36,581 nucleotides of DNA from Pseudomonadota bacterium (GCA_021781575.1 JAJXWP010000041.1:1-36581); one strand, 5' to 3'. Positions 16,835 to 25,809 are shown, counted from the first letter of the stretch. Numbers and translations are program-made. Notes: generated by a model from the letters alone, not told the origin.

Positions 16835-16861
16835 GGCGGCCTCGTCCATAGGCCTGCCGCC
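16835..16861 (-). terminator. Candidate hairpin terminator after the MFS gene
   Basis: GGCGGC (16835-16840) and GCCGCC (16856-16861) pair with a 15-base spacer that holds further complementary bases (AGGCC/GGCCT as an alternative stem). It begins one base past the MFS stop. There is no T-run. Confidence 0.35.
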
Positions 16862-18079
16862 TCAATTCGGTGCCGAACCGCCTTGGCGGAACACCAAACC
16901 GATCAGGGCGACAAAGGTGAAGGCGGCGCCCGCCTCGAAGGTGGCGACCGGGCCGATCGCGCTCCACAGCCAGCCGGCAAGCACACTGGCCAGCAGAAGG
17001 AGCGCCCCCGAGACCAGGTTGAACACGCCGAACGCCGTGCCACGCAGTTCCGCCGGCGCCGTATCGGCGACCAGCGCGCTCAGCAGCCCCTGGGTGAGGC
17101 CCATGTGCAGCCCCCACATCGCCACACCCACCAGCACTTGCCGAATATCGCCGGCTTGGGCCAGGACCAGGTCGGCAACGATCAGCACGGCAAACCCGCC
17201 CAACAGCAGGCCACGCCGGCCAAGCCGGTCAGACAATCGGCCGATCGGATATGAGCTGCTGGCATAAACGATGTTCATCACCACCAGAACCAGAGGCACC
17301 CAAGCCGCCGCAAGACCGACAGATTGCGCCCTCAGCAGAAGGAAACCTTCGCTGAAGCGAGCCAGCGTCATCGCTGCCGCGATACCCACGACGGCCCAGA
17401 AGGCCCTGGGGAAGCGCTTGACGTCGTGCCAATTGGGGCGGCGACTCGGCGCTCGGGCGTGGGCCGGTGGCTCCCGTACCGCAGCGACGATGAGAACCGC
17501 GGCCAGTCCGGCCGGAATGGCGGAAATCCAAAAAACCAGGCGGAACGCACCACCGGAGCAGGCCATCACGGCGACGGCGATCAGCGGCCCCACGAACGCC
17601 CCCACCGTGTCGAGAGACTGGCGCAGGCCGAACGATGCACCTCGCAAATGGGACGGCGACAGGTCGGCCAGCAGAGCGTCCCGCGGCGCACCGCGGATTC
17701 CCTTGCCCAGGCGGTCGGCGCAGCGGGCGCCGGCCACCCAGCCCACCGTCGGCGCCAGGGCAAAGACCGGCTTGGTGGCGGCGGCAATGCCATAGCCAAA
17801 CAGCACCAGCGGCTTGCGCCGCCCCACCCAGTCGCTGATCGCCCCTGAGAAGACCTTGGTGATGGCCGCGGTCGCCTCGGCGACGCCCTCGATGATGCCG
17901 AGTTCGAAAGCCCCGGCGCCAAGCACCGTGGTGAGGAAGACCGGCAGCAGGCTGTGGATCATTTCCGAGGAAGCGTCCATCAGCAAGCTGACCAGCCCCA
18001 ATACCCACACCCCCTTGGGGATGGCGCCGAGGCCATCCTGACGGGAAGGGGAACGTAAGGGTTGAGATGGTTCCGCCAT
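16862..18079 (-). CDS. MFS transporter
   Basis: A 405-residue membrane protein with about twelve hydrophobic segments. The MFS loop motif is recognisable as SDWVGRRKPL in the first half, and SDRLGRRGLLLGGF repeats it in the second half. MDASSEMIHSLLPVFL and RCADRLGKGIRGAPRDALLADL are characteristic of a group of uncharacterised drug/proton-antiporter-like MFS proteins. The substrate is unknown; efflux is likely by family. GapR ends downstream-to-upstream on the same strand, 18 bases before this start, so the two genes may be co-transcribed. Confidence 0.87.
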   Translation of the reverse strand: MAEPSQPLRSPSRQDGLGAIPKGVWVLGLVSLLMDASSEMIHSLLPVFLTTVLGAGAFELGIIEGVAEATAAITKVFSGAISDWVGRRKPLVLFGYGIAAATKPVFALAPTVGWVAGARCADRLGKGIRGAPRDALLADLSPSHLRGASFGLRQSLDTVGAFVGPLIAVAVMACSGGAFRLVFWISAIPAGLAAVLIVAAVREPPAHARAPSRRPNWHDVKRFPRAFWAVVGIAAAMTLARFSEGFLLLRAQSVGLAAAWVPLVLVVMNIVYASSSYPIGRLSDRLGRRGLLLGGFAVLIVADLVLAQAGDIRQVLVGVAMWGLHMGLTQGLLSALVADTAPAELRGTAFGVFNLVSGALLLLASVLAGWLWSAIGPVATFEAGAAFTFVALIGLVFRQGGSAPN

Positions 18080-18097
18080 CCGGCGGCGCGCCCGCGC

Positions 18098-18361
18098 CTA
18101 TGCCATACCTATAGCCGCTTTGTATAGATCGAGAAGTTGATCGATCTCCTCGCGCTCATGATCTTCCATCCGCCGAAGACTTATAATTTTCCGAATAATC
18201 TTCGTGTCGAACCCCTGACTCTTGCATTGCGTATATACGTCCTTGATATCCGCCTGCAGCGCCTTCTTCTCTTCTTCGAGTCGCTCTATCCTCTCGATGA
18301 ACTGGCGGAGTGCTTCTCCTGCAATCCCACCGATCTGATTGTTATCTTCTGCGTCAGACAT
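18098..18361 (-). CDS. gapR: GapR/DUF2312-family nucleoid-associated protein
   Basis: An 87-residue protein matching the alphaproteobacterial GapR family (DUF2312). The order is a coiled-coil start [19 protein letters not shown], then [19 protein letters not shown], then RKIISLRR and a C-terminal helix [15 protein letters not shown]. In Caulobacter GapR encircles AT-rich, overtwisted DNA and aids replication and transcription. This copy lies between an N-formylglutamate amidohydrolase and an MFS gene. The coding sequence is somewhat AT-richer than its neighbours. It may be the chromosomal GapR or one of several paralogs, which cannot be told from one window. Confidence 0.85.
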   Translation of the reverse strand: MSDAEDNNQIGGIAGEALRQFIERIERLEEEKKALQADIKDVYTQCKSQGFDTKIIRKIISLRRMEDHEREEIDQLLDLYKAAIGMA

Positions 18362-18445
18362 GCTATGCCCTTAGGTGACCTTACCAGGCCGGAGGATAGC
18401 GACGACCCGCCTTTCGGCGCAAGGACCGCCTGTGGTCTTGGGCGA

Positions 18446-19249
18446 TCAGCCGGCAGTCCGGGCCACCGGGAACATCCGGCGGCACCGGCTGGCCGGATCG
18501 GCAAGCACCCTGGCCAGCAGATCGGCGAGCAGGTCGCCCCAGTAGGACGCACCCTCTTCGTTGGCAATCTGGTCCTGGCGGATTTCAATGGATACATGAG
18601 GCCGGCCAAAGGTGTCGCCGTGCAGGTCCACTGTATAGTTGCTCTCTCGACCGGAATAGGGCTCGTTGTCGCCGACGGTGAAGCCTCCGTCGGTACGCAA
18701 GCCGTCGATCAACGGCATGGCCAGGCGCGGATCGCGGTTCCACAACACGCCGACCTCCCATGGGCGCGCCCTACCGCCGAGGACCGGGGTGAAACTGTGG
18801 ATGGCGACGAGCATGGCCGTATCCACGCGCTTCTCCAGCCGGTGCAACTGGTTCCGGATCTCCTCGTGATAGGGGCGGAAATACTGCCTGACGCGATCCG
18901 CCGCCTCGGCAGCGCTGAGGGTTTGATTCCCAGGAACCGCGGTACCGTCGCTGACCGCGCAGATCGAGGTCGGATGGCCGGGGGGCCGATTGCAGTCGAT
19001 TACCAGCCGCGACACCGTCGACATCACCGCTCCGGCACCCAGACGGCTGGCAAGCCGGCGGCAGACGGCAGCCGCGCCGATGTCCCAGGCGATATGCCGC
19101 GCCAACTCGGCAGGCGGCAACCCAAGCCCCCTCAGCTGAGCCGGAATGCGGTTGCTGGCATGATCGCACACCAAAAGTAGTGGTGACCCGGCATTGGCAT
19201 CAACTATCTCGACGCTCAATGACTCGTCGGAATTACTTTGCAGTTGCAT
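18446..19249 (-). CDS. N-formylglutamate amidohydrolase
   Basis: A 267-residue enzyme of the N-formylglutamate amidohydrolase (HutG-like) family, which hydrolyses N-formyl-L-glutamate to glutamate and formate and probably uses zinc. Family signatures are LLVCDHASNRIP, HIAWDIGAAAV, STVSRLVIDCNRPPG, VAIHSFTPVLGG, WEVGVLWNRD and VDLHGDTFGRPHVSIEIRQDQI. No other histidine-utilisation gene is near, so a general formyl-amino-acid or peptide role is equally possible. No good ribosome site precedes ATG 19249. The 200 bases upstream hold ACAACAACAAC-like short repeats and no gene I can support. Confidence 0.87.
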   Translation of the reverse strand: MQLQSNSDESLSVEIVDANAGSPLLLVCDHASNRIPAQLRGLGLPPAELARHIAWDIGAAAVCRRLASRLGAGAVMSTVSRLVIDCNRPPGHPTSICAVSDGTAVPGNQTLSAAEAADRVRQYFRPYHEEIRNQLHRLEKRVDTAMLVAIHSFTPVLGGRARPWEVGVLWNRDPRLAMPLIDGLRTDGGFTVGDNEPYSGRESNYTVDLHGDTFGRPHVSIEIRQDQIANEEGASYWGDLLADLLARVLADPASRCRRMFPVARTAG

Positions 19250-19449
19250 AATTTAGCGACTGATGAACAACAACAACAGCCGAGGATTGTACAACAACCC
19301 ACCTTGCCGCACCATAGTCTGACTCGGAGCAAACCTTCATGACAGGAAATGGCTTAAAGGCGAGCCATGCATTCCCCTTCCGCGCCGAAGCCCGCTGCCT
19401 TGGCTTGGTGCCTGGCGCGAAAATGACGCAGCCATATCCCAACGAAGCT

Positions 19450-20565
19450 TCACCCCCCGGCACTTTCGCCGAACCTGGATTGGATTTCTTCAATGCGAAC
19501 GCGGTTCAACAGCAGCGCATCGACGCAGGGCGGATAAAACTTCCTGCCGCGCATCTGCCGCAGATAACCGAATGCTTCCTCGTTGGTCCAGGCGGCCTTG
19601 TAGGGACGATTGCTGGTCAAGGCGTCGAACACGTCGGCCACCGCGGTGATCCGTCCCTCCAGGGGAATCTCCAGGCCCTCAAGGCCATAGGGATAACCGC
19701 TGCCGTCCCAGGCTTCGTGATGGTAGGAGACGATATTTCGCAGGATATGGACTTGCGGGACGTCGCCCACGGCGAAGCCGCGCATCATCGTGTTGACGAT
19801 GTCTTCGCCCTTGGCCACATGTTCTTGCATCATGGCGAACTCTTGCGGCGTGAGCGGCCCCGGCTTCAGCAGGATGCTGTCGGGCACCGCCACCTTCCCG
19901 ATGTCATGAAGACGGCTGAAGGCGTGAATATACTCGATATGCGCGTCCGCCAGGCCATGGCTGTCGGCGACGGATTCGGCGATCAGCCGGACATAGCGAG
20001 ACATCCGTTCGAGATGGGCTCCGGTCTCCTCGTCACGATGGCGGCTGATATGCAGGACGGTGTTCAGCGCCGCCTGGATGAGCCGCACCTTGTCCAGTTC
20101 CATCATGGCGATGAAGATCGCGGTCTGCGCGTAGGGCCAGAGCAGTTCGAGGATCTCGGGGGTGAAAAAGTCCGGCTGTGCGGCATTGAAGAACAGAAAC
20201 CCCCGGAGCGCTCCGTCGCGCGCGAGAGGAATGGTGTAGCTGGACCGCATCCCCTGCTCGAACACGCGCCGCGAGTGCAGCACCGTGAGATCGTACTGGG
20301 TGGTGTCGTTGACCACTCGCGGCCGGCCAAGCCGAGCCACCTCGGCCAGCGAGGGCACGTCCTTCAGCCGCACGGCGTAATGCCGAAGAACGACCTTTCC
20401 GCCGCTCGAATCCATGAAGGTGCGCAGTTGGTCGGTCTTTGCGTCGTAGATCGCCACCGCGATGCGTTGCACGCCGACCAAGCGCGGTACGGCGTGAATG
20501 CGCTCATGCAACTGGGTGAGGTCGAGAACCAGGTCGTAATACCCGGGCGAAACGGCGAGCGGCAT
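19450..20565 (-). CDS. GAF/HD-GYP cyclic-di-GMP phosphodiesterase
   Basis: A 371-residue cytoplasmic protein. Residues about 30-175 look like a GAF sensor domain. The C-terminal HD-GYP domain has LHDIGKVAVPDSILLKPGPL (catalytic HD), YHHEAWDGSGYPYGL (GYP signature) and DVFDALTSNRPYK, so the metal-binding residues are intact. It should hydrolyse c-di-GMP to pGpG or GMP under control of a GAF ligand. ATG 20565 has GAGG about ten bases upstream; the TTG just before it is less likely. It diverges from the EAL-like gene, 147 bases away, so the two may share regulation. Confidence 0.9.
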   Translation of the reverse strand: MPLAVSPGYYDLVLDLTQLHERIHAVPRLVGVQRIAVAIYDAKTDQLRTFMDSSGGKVVLRHYAVRLKDVPSLAEVARLGRPRVVNDTTQYDLTVLHSRRVFEQGMRSSYTIPLARDGALRGFLFFNAAQPDFFTPEILELLWPYAQTAIFIAMMELDKVRLIQAALNTVLHISRHRDEETGAHLERMSRYVRLIAESVADSHGLADAHIEYIHAFSRLHDIGKVAVPDSILLKPGPLTPQEFAMMQEHVAKGEDIVNTMMRGFAVGDVPQVHILRNIVSYHHEAWDGSGYPYGLEGLEIPLEGRITAVADVFDALTSNRPYKAAWTNEEAFGYLRQMRGRKFYPPCVDALLLNRVRIEEIQSRFGESAGG

Positions 20566-20712
20566 CAATGGTATACCTCACCTGCAGCACGACCAAGCCA
20601 GCGGGGCCGATCCGATCAACGGAACCGACGTGATTCGCAATACGCGCTTGCATGACCATCGTCAAGGCTTCCATCATTGCCCAACGATCGCGAATGAGCC
20701 AAAGTCCCCGTC

Positions 20713-21903
20713 ATGAATGACCAGAATGCACGGTTCCTCATCTATCTGAAGAAACTTGGCGAGAAGCCCGCTGGTTTTCGAGTGGCTCATCTCCACGTAT
20801 CGGAACTTCCCGCAGCCAAGAAAACACGGGATAACCTATCTAAAGCGATTGGCATTTTATCAGATCTTAAATCAAAATTTAAGGATGGCGAGATCTTCCT
20901 GATGAAGAATCTCGATCTTGTCTTCATAACGAAGGAAATAAGCAAGCCACTTCTTGCCGCAGCATGCGACTCTATTCAGCATGCATTCATTGGACAATTG
21001 AGCGTCACATTTACAAATGTGCATGGTGGCGAGCGCGAATTCTACACGCTTTTTGACCTATCTTATGAATACGCCAAAGTCCTCGGCTGGGCAGAAGCGG
21101 TCGCCGGCGTGGCCGAGGTGGCTGCGCCGAGCGGCGGCGACGGCGGTCCACCCCAGGCCAAGGAGGCGGCAGATCTGGCCTTGTTGGCCCGCATCAAGGA
21201 GGAAATTCACCGGATCGATATTGCTCCGATGCTGTTCAATCAACCGGTGTACAATATCGCGGCCGGCGCCAAGGCCCAGGTGCTTTGGCACGAAATGTAC
21301 ATGTCGGTGCAAGTGCTCGAGAACATGTTCTGCCCCGGCATGTCGCTGACTTCGCGCAAGTGGTTATTCAATGATCTGACCGAAGATCTCGATACGGTCG
21401 TGCTTCGCCTGCTCGCCACGCCGGAGGAAAGAGCGACCCGTCGGCGGATGAGTATCAATGTTAACCTGTCGACCCTGGCCTCGCCGCGGTTCATCGACTT
21501 CGACGCCCAATTGCCGGCGGAGCGCCGCAACGGCGTGGTGCTGGAAGTCAACAAGACCGACATTTTCGAGAATCAGCGCCAATTTCACGAACTGGTGCCG
21601 TTTCTTCGTCACCGCGGCTACCGCATCCTGATCGACGGCCTGTCCTTCCTGAACATCGGCGCGATCGATTTCGACGGCATCCCCTGCGATTTCGTCAAGG
21701 TCTTCTGGTCGGCGCAGGCAGGAAACCTGAACGATGAGTTGTCCGAACGCGTCCTCGCCAAGATGCGCAACCGCAAGTCTCCGCTGATCGTGCTGGCCCG
21801 CTGCGATTCGGCCGAAAGCATCCGGTTTGCCAAGGAAATGGGCATCAAGATGGTGCAGGGCCGCCTGGTCGACCACATGGTCAAGAAGAACATCCCATTC
21901 TGA
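20713..21903 (+). CDS. Degenerate EAL-like protein, probably non-catalytic
   Basis: A 396-residue soluble protein. The C-terminal 220 residues follow the order of an EAL domain: strand starts at INVNLSTLASPRFIDF, VVLEVNKTDIFENQ (where active enzymes have ELTES), RILIDGLSFLNIGAIDFDGIPCDFVKV (where active enzymes have DDFGTG) and the final IKMVQGRLVDHMVKK. The EAL motif itself and the acidic metal ligands are missing, so it is probably a c-di-GMP-binding or protein-interaction module rather than a phosphodiesterase. The N-terminal 120 residues match nothing I know, and their DNA is noticeably AT-richer than the rest. A receiver gene follows 90 bases later. No strong ribosome site is seen. Confidence 0.7.
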   Translation: MNDQNARFLIYLKKLGEKPAGFRVAHLHVSELPAAKKTRDNLSKAIGILSDLKSKFKDGEIFLMKNLDLVFITKEISKPLLAAACDSIQHAFIGQLSVTFTNVHGGEREFYTLFDLSYEYAKVLGWAEAVAGVAEVAAPSGGDGGPPQAKEAADLALLARIKEEIHRIDIAPMLFNQPVYNIAAGAKAQVLWHEMYMSVQVLENMFCPGMSLTSRKWLFNDLTEDLDTVVLRLLATPEERATRRRMSINVNLSTLASPRFIDFDAQLPAERRNGVVLEVNKTDIFENQRQFHELVPFLRHRGYRILIDGLSFLNIGAIDFDGIPCDFVKVFWSAQAGNLNDELSERVLAKMRNRKSPLIVLARCDSAESIRFAKEMGIKMVQGRLVDHMVKKNIPF

Positions 21904-21993
21904 AATCCAATTCGGTCGTTGCTCGTCCGGCCTCTCCCTGCTAAAGCATCCGACACATCAGCCCCGCCGCTGACCGTTGATCAGGGAGCGACT

Positions 21994-22449
21994 TTGGCCA
22001 AGATTTCCTGGCGCCATACCATTATCGGCATCGTTGACGACAGCACGGACTGGCGGCGCGTCCTGCGCGGTATGTGCCAGTCGTTCGGCGCGACCGAAGT
22101 GGTCGAGGCGGCCGACGGAGCCGACTTCCTCAGCCTTGCCGGAAATCGCGCCTTCGACCTGCTGCTGGTCGACGACGAGATGCAGCCGATGGACGGATTT
22201 CTGATGCTGCGCGCCCTGCGTTCCACCGTCGACCACCCCAGCCGGCGCACCGCCGCCCTGCTGATGGCCGGCCGGAACGACGTCGAAATTCTTCGCCAGG
22301 CCTTGTATGCGGGGTTCCACGGCGTCCTGCTCAAACCGTTCTCGGCCCAGGTCCTGGCGGACCGCGTCGAGCGCCTGTTGTCCATGCCCATGTCTTGGAA
22401 GGAACAGGGAGATTTTCTTCAGCCCATCCTGACCAAACCGGGACAATAA
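21994..22449 (+). CDS. Stand-alone CheY-like receiver
   Basis: A 151-residue single-domain response regulator. IGIVDDSTDWRRVLR carries the acidic pair, LLLVDDEMQPMDGF the phosphate-accepting aspartate, and GVLLKPFSAQVLADRV the conserved lysine. No output domain follows; the tail is short. The start is best placed at TTG 21994, preceded by AGGGAG at a good distance; no ATG fits, though the frame is open from 21919. It lies 90 bases after the EAL-like gene and may be expressed with it. The partner kinase is not in the window. Confidence 0.82.
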   Translation: MAKISWRHTIIGIVDDSTDWRRVLRGMCQSFGATEVVEAADGADFLSLAGNRAFDLLLVDDEMQPMDGFLMLRALRSTVDHPSRRTAALLMAGRNDVEILRQALYAGFHGVLLKPFSAQVLADRVERLLSMPMSWKEQGDFLQPILTKPGQ

Positions 22450-22468
22450 TACCACCCGGCGTTCCCGA

Positions 22469-23800
22469 TCACCGGTAGTCGTCGGCGGTGATACCCAGAC
22501 GGCGCAGCTTGTCGTAGAAGGTCTTCCGCGGAATACCCAGGGCTTCCACCGTCGCCTTAACATTGCCCTGGTGCAGCGCCAGTTCGTTCTCGATGAGGCT
22601 CTTCTCGAAGACATCGACCTGTTCGGACAATGAAAGCTGCCCTTGCGGCACCCGCTCGGTAGCCTGAATCTCCAAGTCGTCGCCAAGCCCGAGGACGAAG
22701 CGATCGGCGACGTTCTTCAATTCCCGCACATTTCCTGGCCAGGAATGGCAGGTCAGGCGATGCAGCGCCTGCGCGGGCAGCTCCGGCGGTTCCCGCCCAT
22801 AGCGCGCTGCCGCCTTCGCAACGAAATGCTGAAACAGAAGGGGGACATCCTCGCGCCGCTCGCGCAGCGGCGGAATGTGGATCATCACCACGTTGAGCCG
22901 GTAGTACAGGTCTTCGCGGAACCGCCCTTCGGCGCTGGCAGCCTTCAGGCTGATCTTGGTGGCGGCGACCACCCTGATGTCGACCGGCACCAGCTCATTC
23001 GACCCTAGCGGTTCGACGACCCGCTCCTGGAGCATCCTCAGGATCTTGACCTGCAGTGGCAGCGGCATGCTTTCGATTTCATCGAAAAACAGGGTGCCCT
23101 TACTGGCGAACTCTATTCGGCCGACCCGCCTTTTGGCGGCGCCGGTGAAGGCCCCCGGCTCGTGGCCGAACAGCTCGCTTTCGAAGATGCTTTCCGGCAG
23201 GGCTCCGCAGTTCAGTGCGACAAACTGGTACTTGCGACGGTTGCTCTGCTGGTGCAGGGCACGCGCCACCAACTCCTTGCCGGTGCCGGTCTCACCCATT
23301 ACCAGAACGTCGGCATCGGTTTCGGCCACCGCGCCGATGATGGTGCGCATGCGCTCGATTGCCGGAGCGCGGCCGATGATCGCCGTCTCCCCCGCTTCCG
23401 CCAACTGCTCCTTCAGCTGGCGATTTTCCATGACCAGCCGGCGGCGCTCCAGGGCGCGCCGGACGGTGTCGGTGAGGATCTCAGCCGGATAGGGCTTTTC
23501 GATGAAATCGTAGGCCCCGCCGCGGATGGCGCGGACCGCCATCGAGACATCGCCATGGCCGGTGACCATGATCACCGGCAGATCGGGATCGATGGTCAAA
23601 GCCCGTTCCATCAGCGCGAAACCGTCCATCCGCGGCATCCGCACGTCGGTGATCAACGCACCGCAGTCACGGCTCAGCATCTTCAGCGCCTGCTCCGCCG
23701 ATTCACAGCAAACGGTCGGATAGCCGGCCAACTCAAGGGTCTGCCGGCCTGCCGCGCGGACCTGCCGGTCGTCATCGACCAGAACGATGGAGAGAGTCAT
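22469..23800 (-). CDS. dctD: C4-dicarboxylate response regulator DctD
   Basis: A 443-residue sigma-54 activator. The receiver has DDD at residues 9-11, D52 in ITDVRMPRMDGF and a conserved lysine in IEKPY. The AAA+ domain has Walker A GETGTGKE, the sigma-54 contact loop GAFTGA, Walker B LFFDEIESM and a following arginine-rich region. A FIS-type helix-turn-helix ends the protein (VKATVEALGIPRKTFYDKLRRLGI). It overlaps dctB by four bases. It should bind upstream of dctA (see 25642-25659) and start transcription from the sigma-54 promoter at 25733. Confidence 0.93.
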   Translation of the reverse strand: MTLSIVLVDDDRQVRAAGRQTLELAGYPTVCCESAEQALKMLSRDCGALITDVRMPRMDGFALMERALTIDPDLPVIMVTGHGDVSMAVRAIRGGAYDFIEKPYPAEILTDTVRRALERRRLVMENRQLKEQLAEAGETAIIGRAPAIERMRTIIGAVAETDADVLVMGETGTGKELVARALHQQSNRRKYQFVALNCGALPESIFESELFGHEPGAFTGAAKRRVGRIEFASKGTLFFDEIESMPLPLQVKILRMLQERVVEPLGSNELVPVDIRVVAATKISLKAASAEGRFREDLYYRLNVVMIHIPPLRERREDVPLLFQHFVAKAAARYGREPPELPAQALHRLTCHSWPGNVRELKNVADRFVLGLGDDLEIQATERVPQGQLSLSEQVDVFEKSLIENELALHQGNVKATVEALGIPRKTFYDKLRRLGITADDYR

Positions 23801-25608
23801 GCGGCCTCCGCCCGCGATAAGGTGATGGTGAACACGGCACCGCCCCCAGGATGATTGCCGGCGACCAACTGGCCGCCCAGATCGCGCACGATGCCCTCCG
23901 AGATCGACAGGCCTAGGCCCAGGCCGTCCCCCGCCTGCTTGGTGGTGAAGAACGGTTCGAACAGCCGCGGCAGCACCTCGGAAGCAATTCCCGGTCCGTT
24001 GTCGCGAACCATCACGTGGACCTGCCGGTCATCGGTTGCGACGCCGATGGTCAAGCGACGCTCGACCTGTTCCCGCATGGCGTCCAGGGCGTTGCGCAGC
24101 AGGTTGACCAGCACTTGCTGAAGACGGACTTCCTCGCCCCACACTTTCAGGGCGCCGCCGGGCGGGAGCCACTCCAACTCGACTCCGTCCGACCGCAGAC
24201 GACTGGCCATCAACGCCAGCACACCGTCGATAACGGCGGTGACGGCGACCGGCTCGGCCGAACCTGGGGACTTGCGGGCAAACTGTTTGAGCTGGCCGGT
24301 CATGCGCGCCATGCGCTCGGTAAGATCGGCGATCTCACCCAGGTTTTCGCGGACCAATTCGTTTCGCCCCAAATCGATCAGGGTCCTGGCATTGTCGGCG
24401 TAAGAACGGATGGCAGCCAGCGGCTGGTTGATTTCATGGGCCATTCCGGCCGACATCTGCCCGAGCGCCGCCAGCTTGGCCGCTTGGACCAGTTCGTCCT
24501 GTTTTTCCATCAGCGCCGCCGTGCGCTCCAACACCCGCTCCTCGAGTTCCCGCGTGTAACGCCGCCGCATCCGGGCACGGTGAATGAAAAAATACACCAC
24601 CAGCACGGTAAGCCCCACGCCGGCCACCGCCAGCAGGCCAAGGTCCCTCGCCCGGGCACGCGCATCGCCGATCTGCATGAGGACATGGAGCGTCCACCCC
24701 TGGCCGTCGGCCAGAGGCTGCGACACCATCACATAGGCATGGCCGTCGATGGAGGTCAGCGGATCGCCGGCGACCAGGCCGAGCGGCGGCAGCCGCTCGT
24801 TACCATATTGCCGGCTGGCTTTGAGGCTGCGCATGGACTCGGCATCGAGCGGGTTCAAGCTGTGAAAGCGCCACGCCGGAATATTGGTGATGAAGACGAT
24901 ACCGAAGCGGTCCGTGACGAAAACCCGCTCGGCTCCACCCGACCAACCGCGCTCGAGGCGGTCCATGGAGGTCTTGACCACCACGGCACCCAGCACCCCT
25001 CCCCCCTTCGATACCGGCATGGCGTTGTAATGCCCCGGCTGGTTGGAGGTCATGCCGAGAGCGAAGTAGCTGCCCGGATGGCCGTGTACCGCTGCCAGAA
25101 AATAAGGCCGGAAAGCGAAGCGCTGGCCGACAAAGCTGCCCGACCCTTCCGCCCAGTTGCTGGCTGCCAGGGTCAGACCGGTGCTGTCGAGCACGTAAAT
25201 GGCCGAGGCGCCCAACTCGGCATTGAGTTCTTGCAGCCGGCGGTCCAAGGCGGCGATCCGTCCCTCCCCTTTGGCGGCCTCGGGATCAGCCAGAAGCTCG
25301 ATGACTTGGCGGTCGCTCGACAACACCACAGGAATATTACGGGATTTCGCCAATTCGCTGTGCAGCATCTCGCCGTACAGTGTCAACCGCTCGCGCCCTT
25401 GCGCGGCAAGCCGTTGATAGGCGTGACTCTCGCTCCAGCGCACCGTCAGCCAGGCGACGACCGGCACCAGCAGGATAAGAAGTCCGAGAATGCCGACCAA
25501 CAGCGGCCACGGCTCATGGAGCAGGGCCAGTTCGGACCTCAGCGCGCAAAGCCGTTGCCGGCTGCTGATGCCTGTTGCCAAACCCTCGATCGGCCGCTCA
25601 GACGGCAC
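23797..25608 (-). CDS. dctB: C4-dicarboxylate sensor histidine kinase DctB
   Basis: A 603-residue membrane kinase. Two membrane segments (about residues 35-57 and 320-342) enclose a periplasmic double-Cache sensor with FVGQRFAFRPYFLAAVHG and FALGMTSNQPGHYNAMPV, as in DctB. The cytoplasmic part has the phosphorylated histidine in MAHEINQPLAAIRSY, N-box VNLLRNALDAM, and DNGPGI and GLGLGLSI ATP-binding boxes. It senses C4-dicarboxylates such as succinate, fumarate and malate and phosphorylates DctD. The GTG at 25608 with GGAGG eight bases upstream is preferred; the frame is open to 25689, but that part would leave little room for the dctA control region. Confidence 0.93.
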   Translation of the reverse strand: MPSERPIEGLATGISSRQRLCALRSELALLHEPWPLLVGILGLLILLVPVVAWLTVRWSESHAYQRLAAQGRERLTLYGEMLHSELAKSRNIPVVLSSDRQVIELLADPEAAKGEGRIAALDRRLQELNAELGASAIYVLDSTGLTLAASNWAEGSGSFVGQRFAFRPYFLAAVHGHPGSYFALGMTSNQPGHYNAMPVSKGGGVLGAVVVKTSMDRLERGWSGGAERVFVTDRFGIVFITNIPAWRFHSLNPLDAESMRSLKASRQYGNERLPPLGLVAGDPLTSIDGHAYVMVSQPLADGQGWTLHVLMQIGDARARARDLGLLAVAGVGLTVLVVYFFIHRARMRRRYTRELEERVLERTAALMEKQDELVQAAKLAALGQMSAGMAHEINQPLAAIRSYADNARTLIDLGRNELVRENLGEIADLTERMARMTGQLKQFARKSPGSAEPVAVTAVIDGVLALMASRLRSDGVELEWLPPGGALKVWGEEVRLQQVLVNLLRNALDAMREQVERRLTIGVATDDRQVHVMVRDNGPGIASEVLPRLFEPFFTTKQAGDGLGLGLSISEGIVRDLGGQLVAGNHPGGGAVFTITLSRAEAA

Positions 25609-25641
25609 TCCGCCCCCCTCCGGTGTGTTGCGAGGCCAATA

Positions 25642-25659
25642 TGTGCGGAAAATCGCACA
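25642..25659. promoter_or_regulatory. Candidate DctD binding dyad upstream of dctA
   Basis: TGTGCG (25642-25647) and CGCACA (25654-25659) form a perfect dyad with a 6-base spacer, about 75 bases upstream of the sigma-54 promoter, as expected for an enhancer site. A partial second copy, TTGCGCGAAATTCCA, lies at 25674-25688. Assignment to DctD rests on position. Confidence 0.6.
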
Positions 25660-25732
25660 CTCACCGAAGAAGCTTGCGCGAAATTCCATCCAACTTCATC
25701 AAGAAAACAATGAAATCCGGCGTCTTCGGTGC

Positions 25733-25748
25733 TGGCATATCCATTGCT
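25733..25748 (+). promoter_or_regulatory. Sigma-54 promoter of dctA
   Basis: TGGCATATCCATTGCT matches the -24/-12 consensus, with GG and GC separated by exactly ten bases. Transcription would start near 25759, about 50 bases before the dctA ATG. DctD, a sigma-54 activator, is encoded divergently next to it. Confidence 0.85.
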
Positions 25749-25809
25749 TCGGGCGGGTGTTCCCATCGGCATTTCAGCCGAACGCCAACAGAAACCCGGA
25801 GGAAGCCCC

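Noticed and set aside
19233-19493. 86-codon minus-strand open frame between the HD-GYP and amidohydrolase genes
   Set aside because: It overlaps the ends of both neighbours, has no domain and no convincing ribosome site.
24016-25713. 565-codon plus-strand open frame across dctB
   Set aside because: Antisense of a certain kinase gene; histidine/glutamine/arginine-rich shadow composition.
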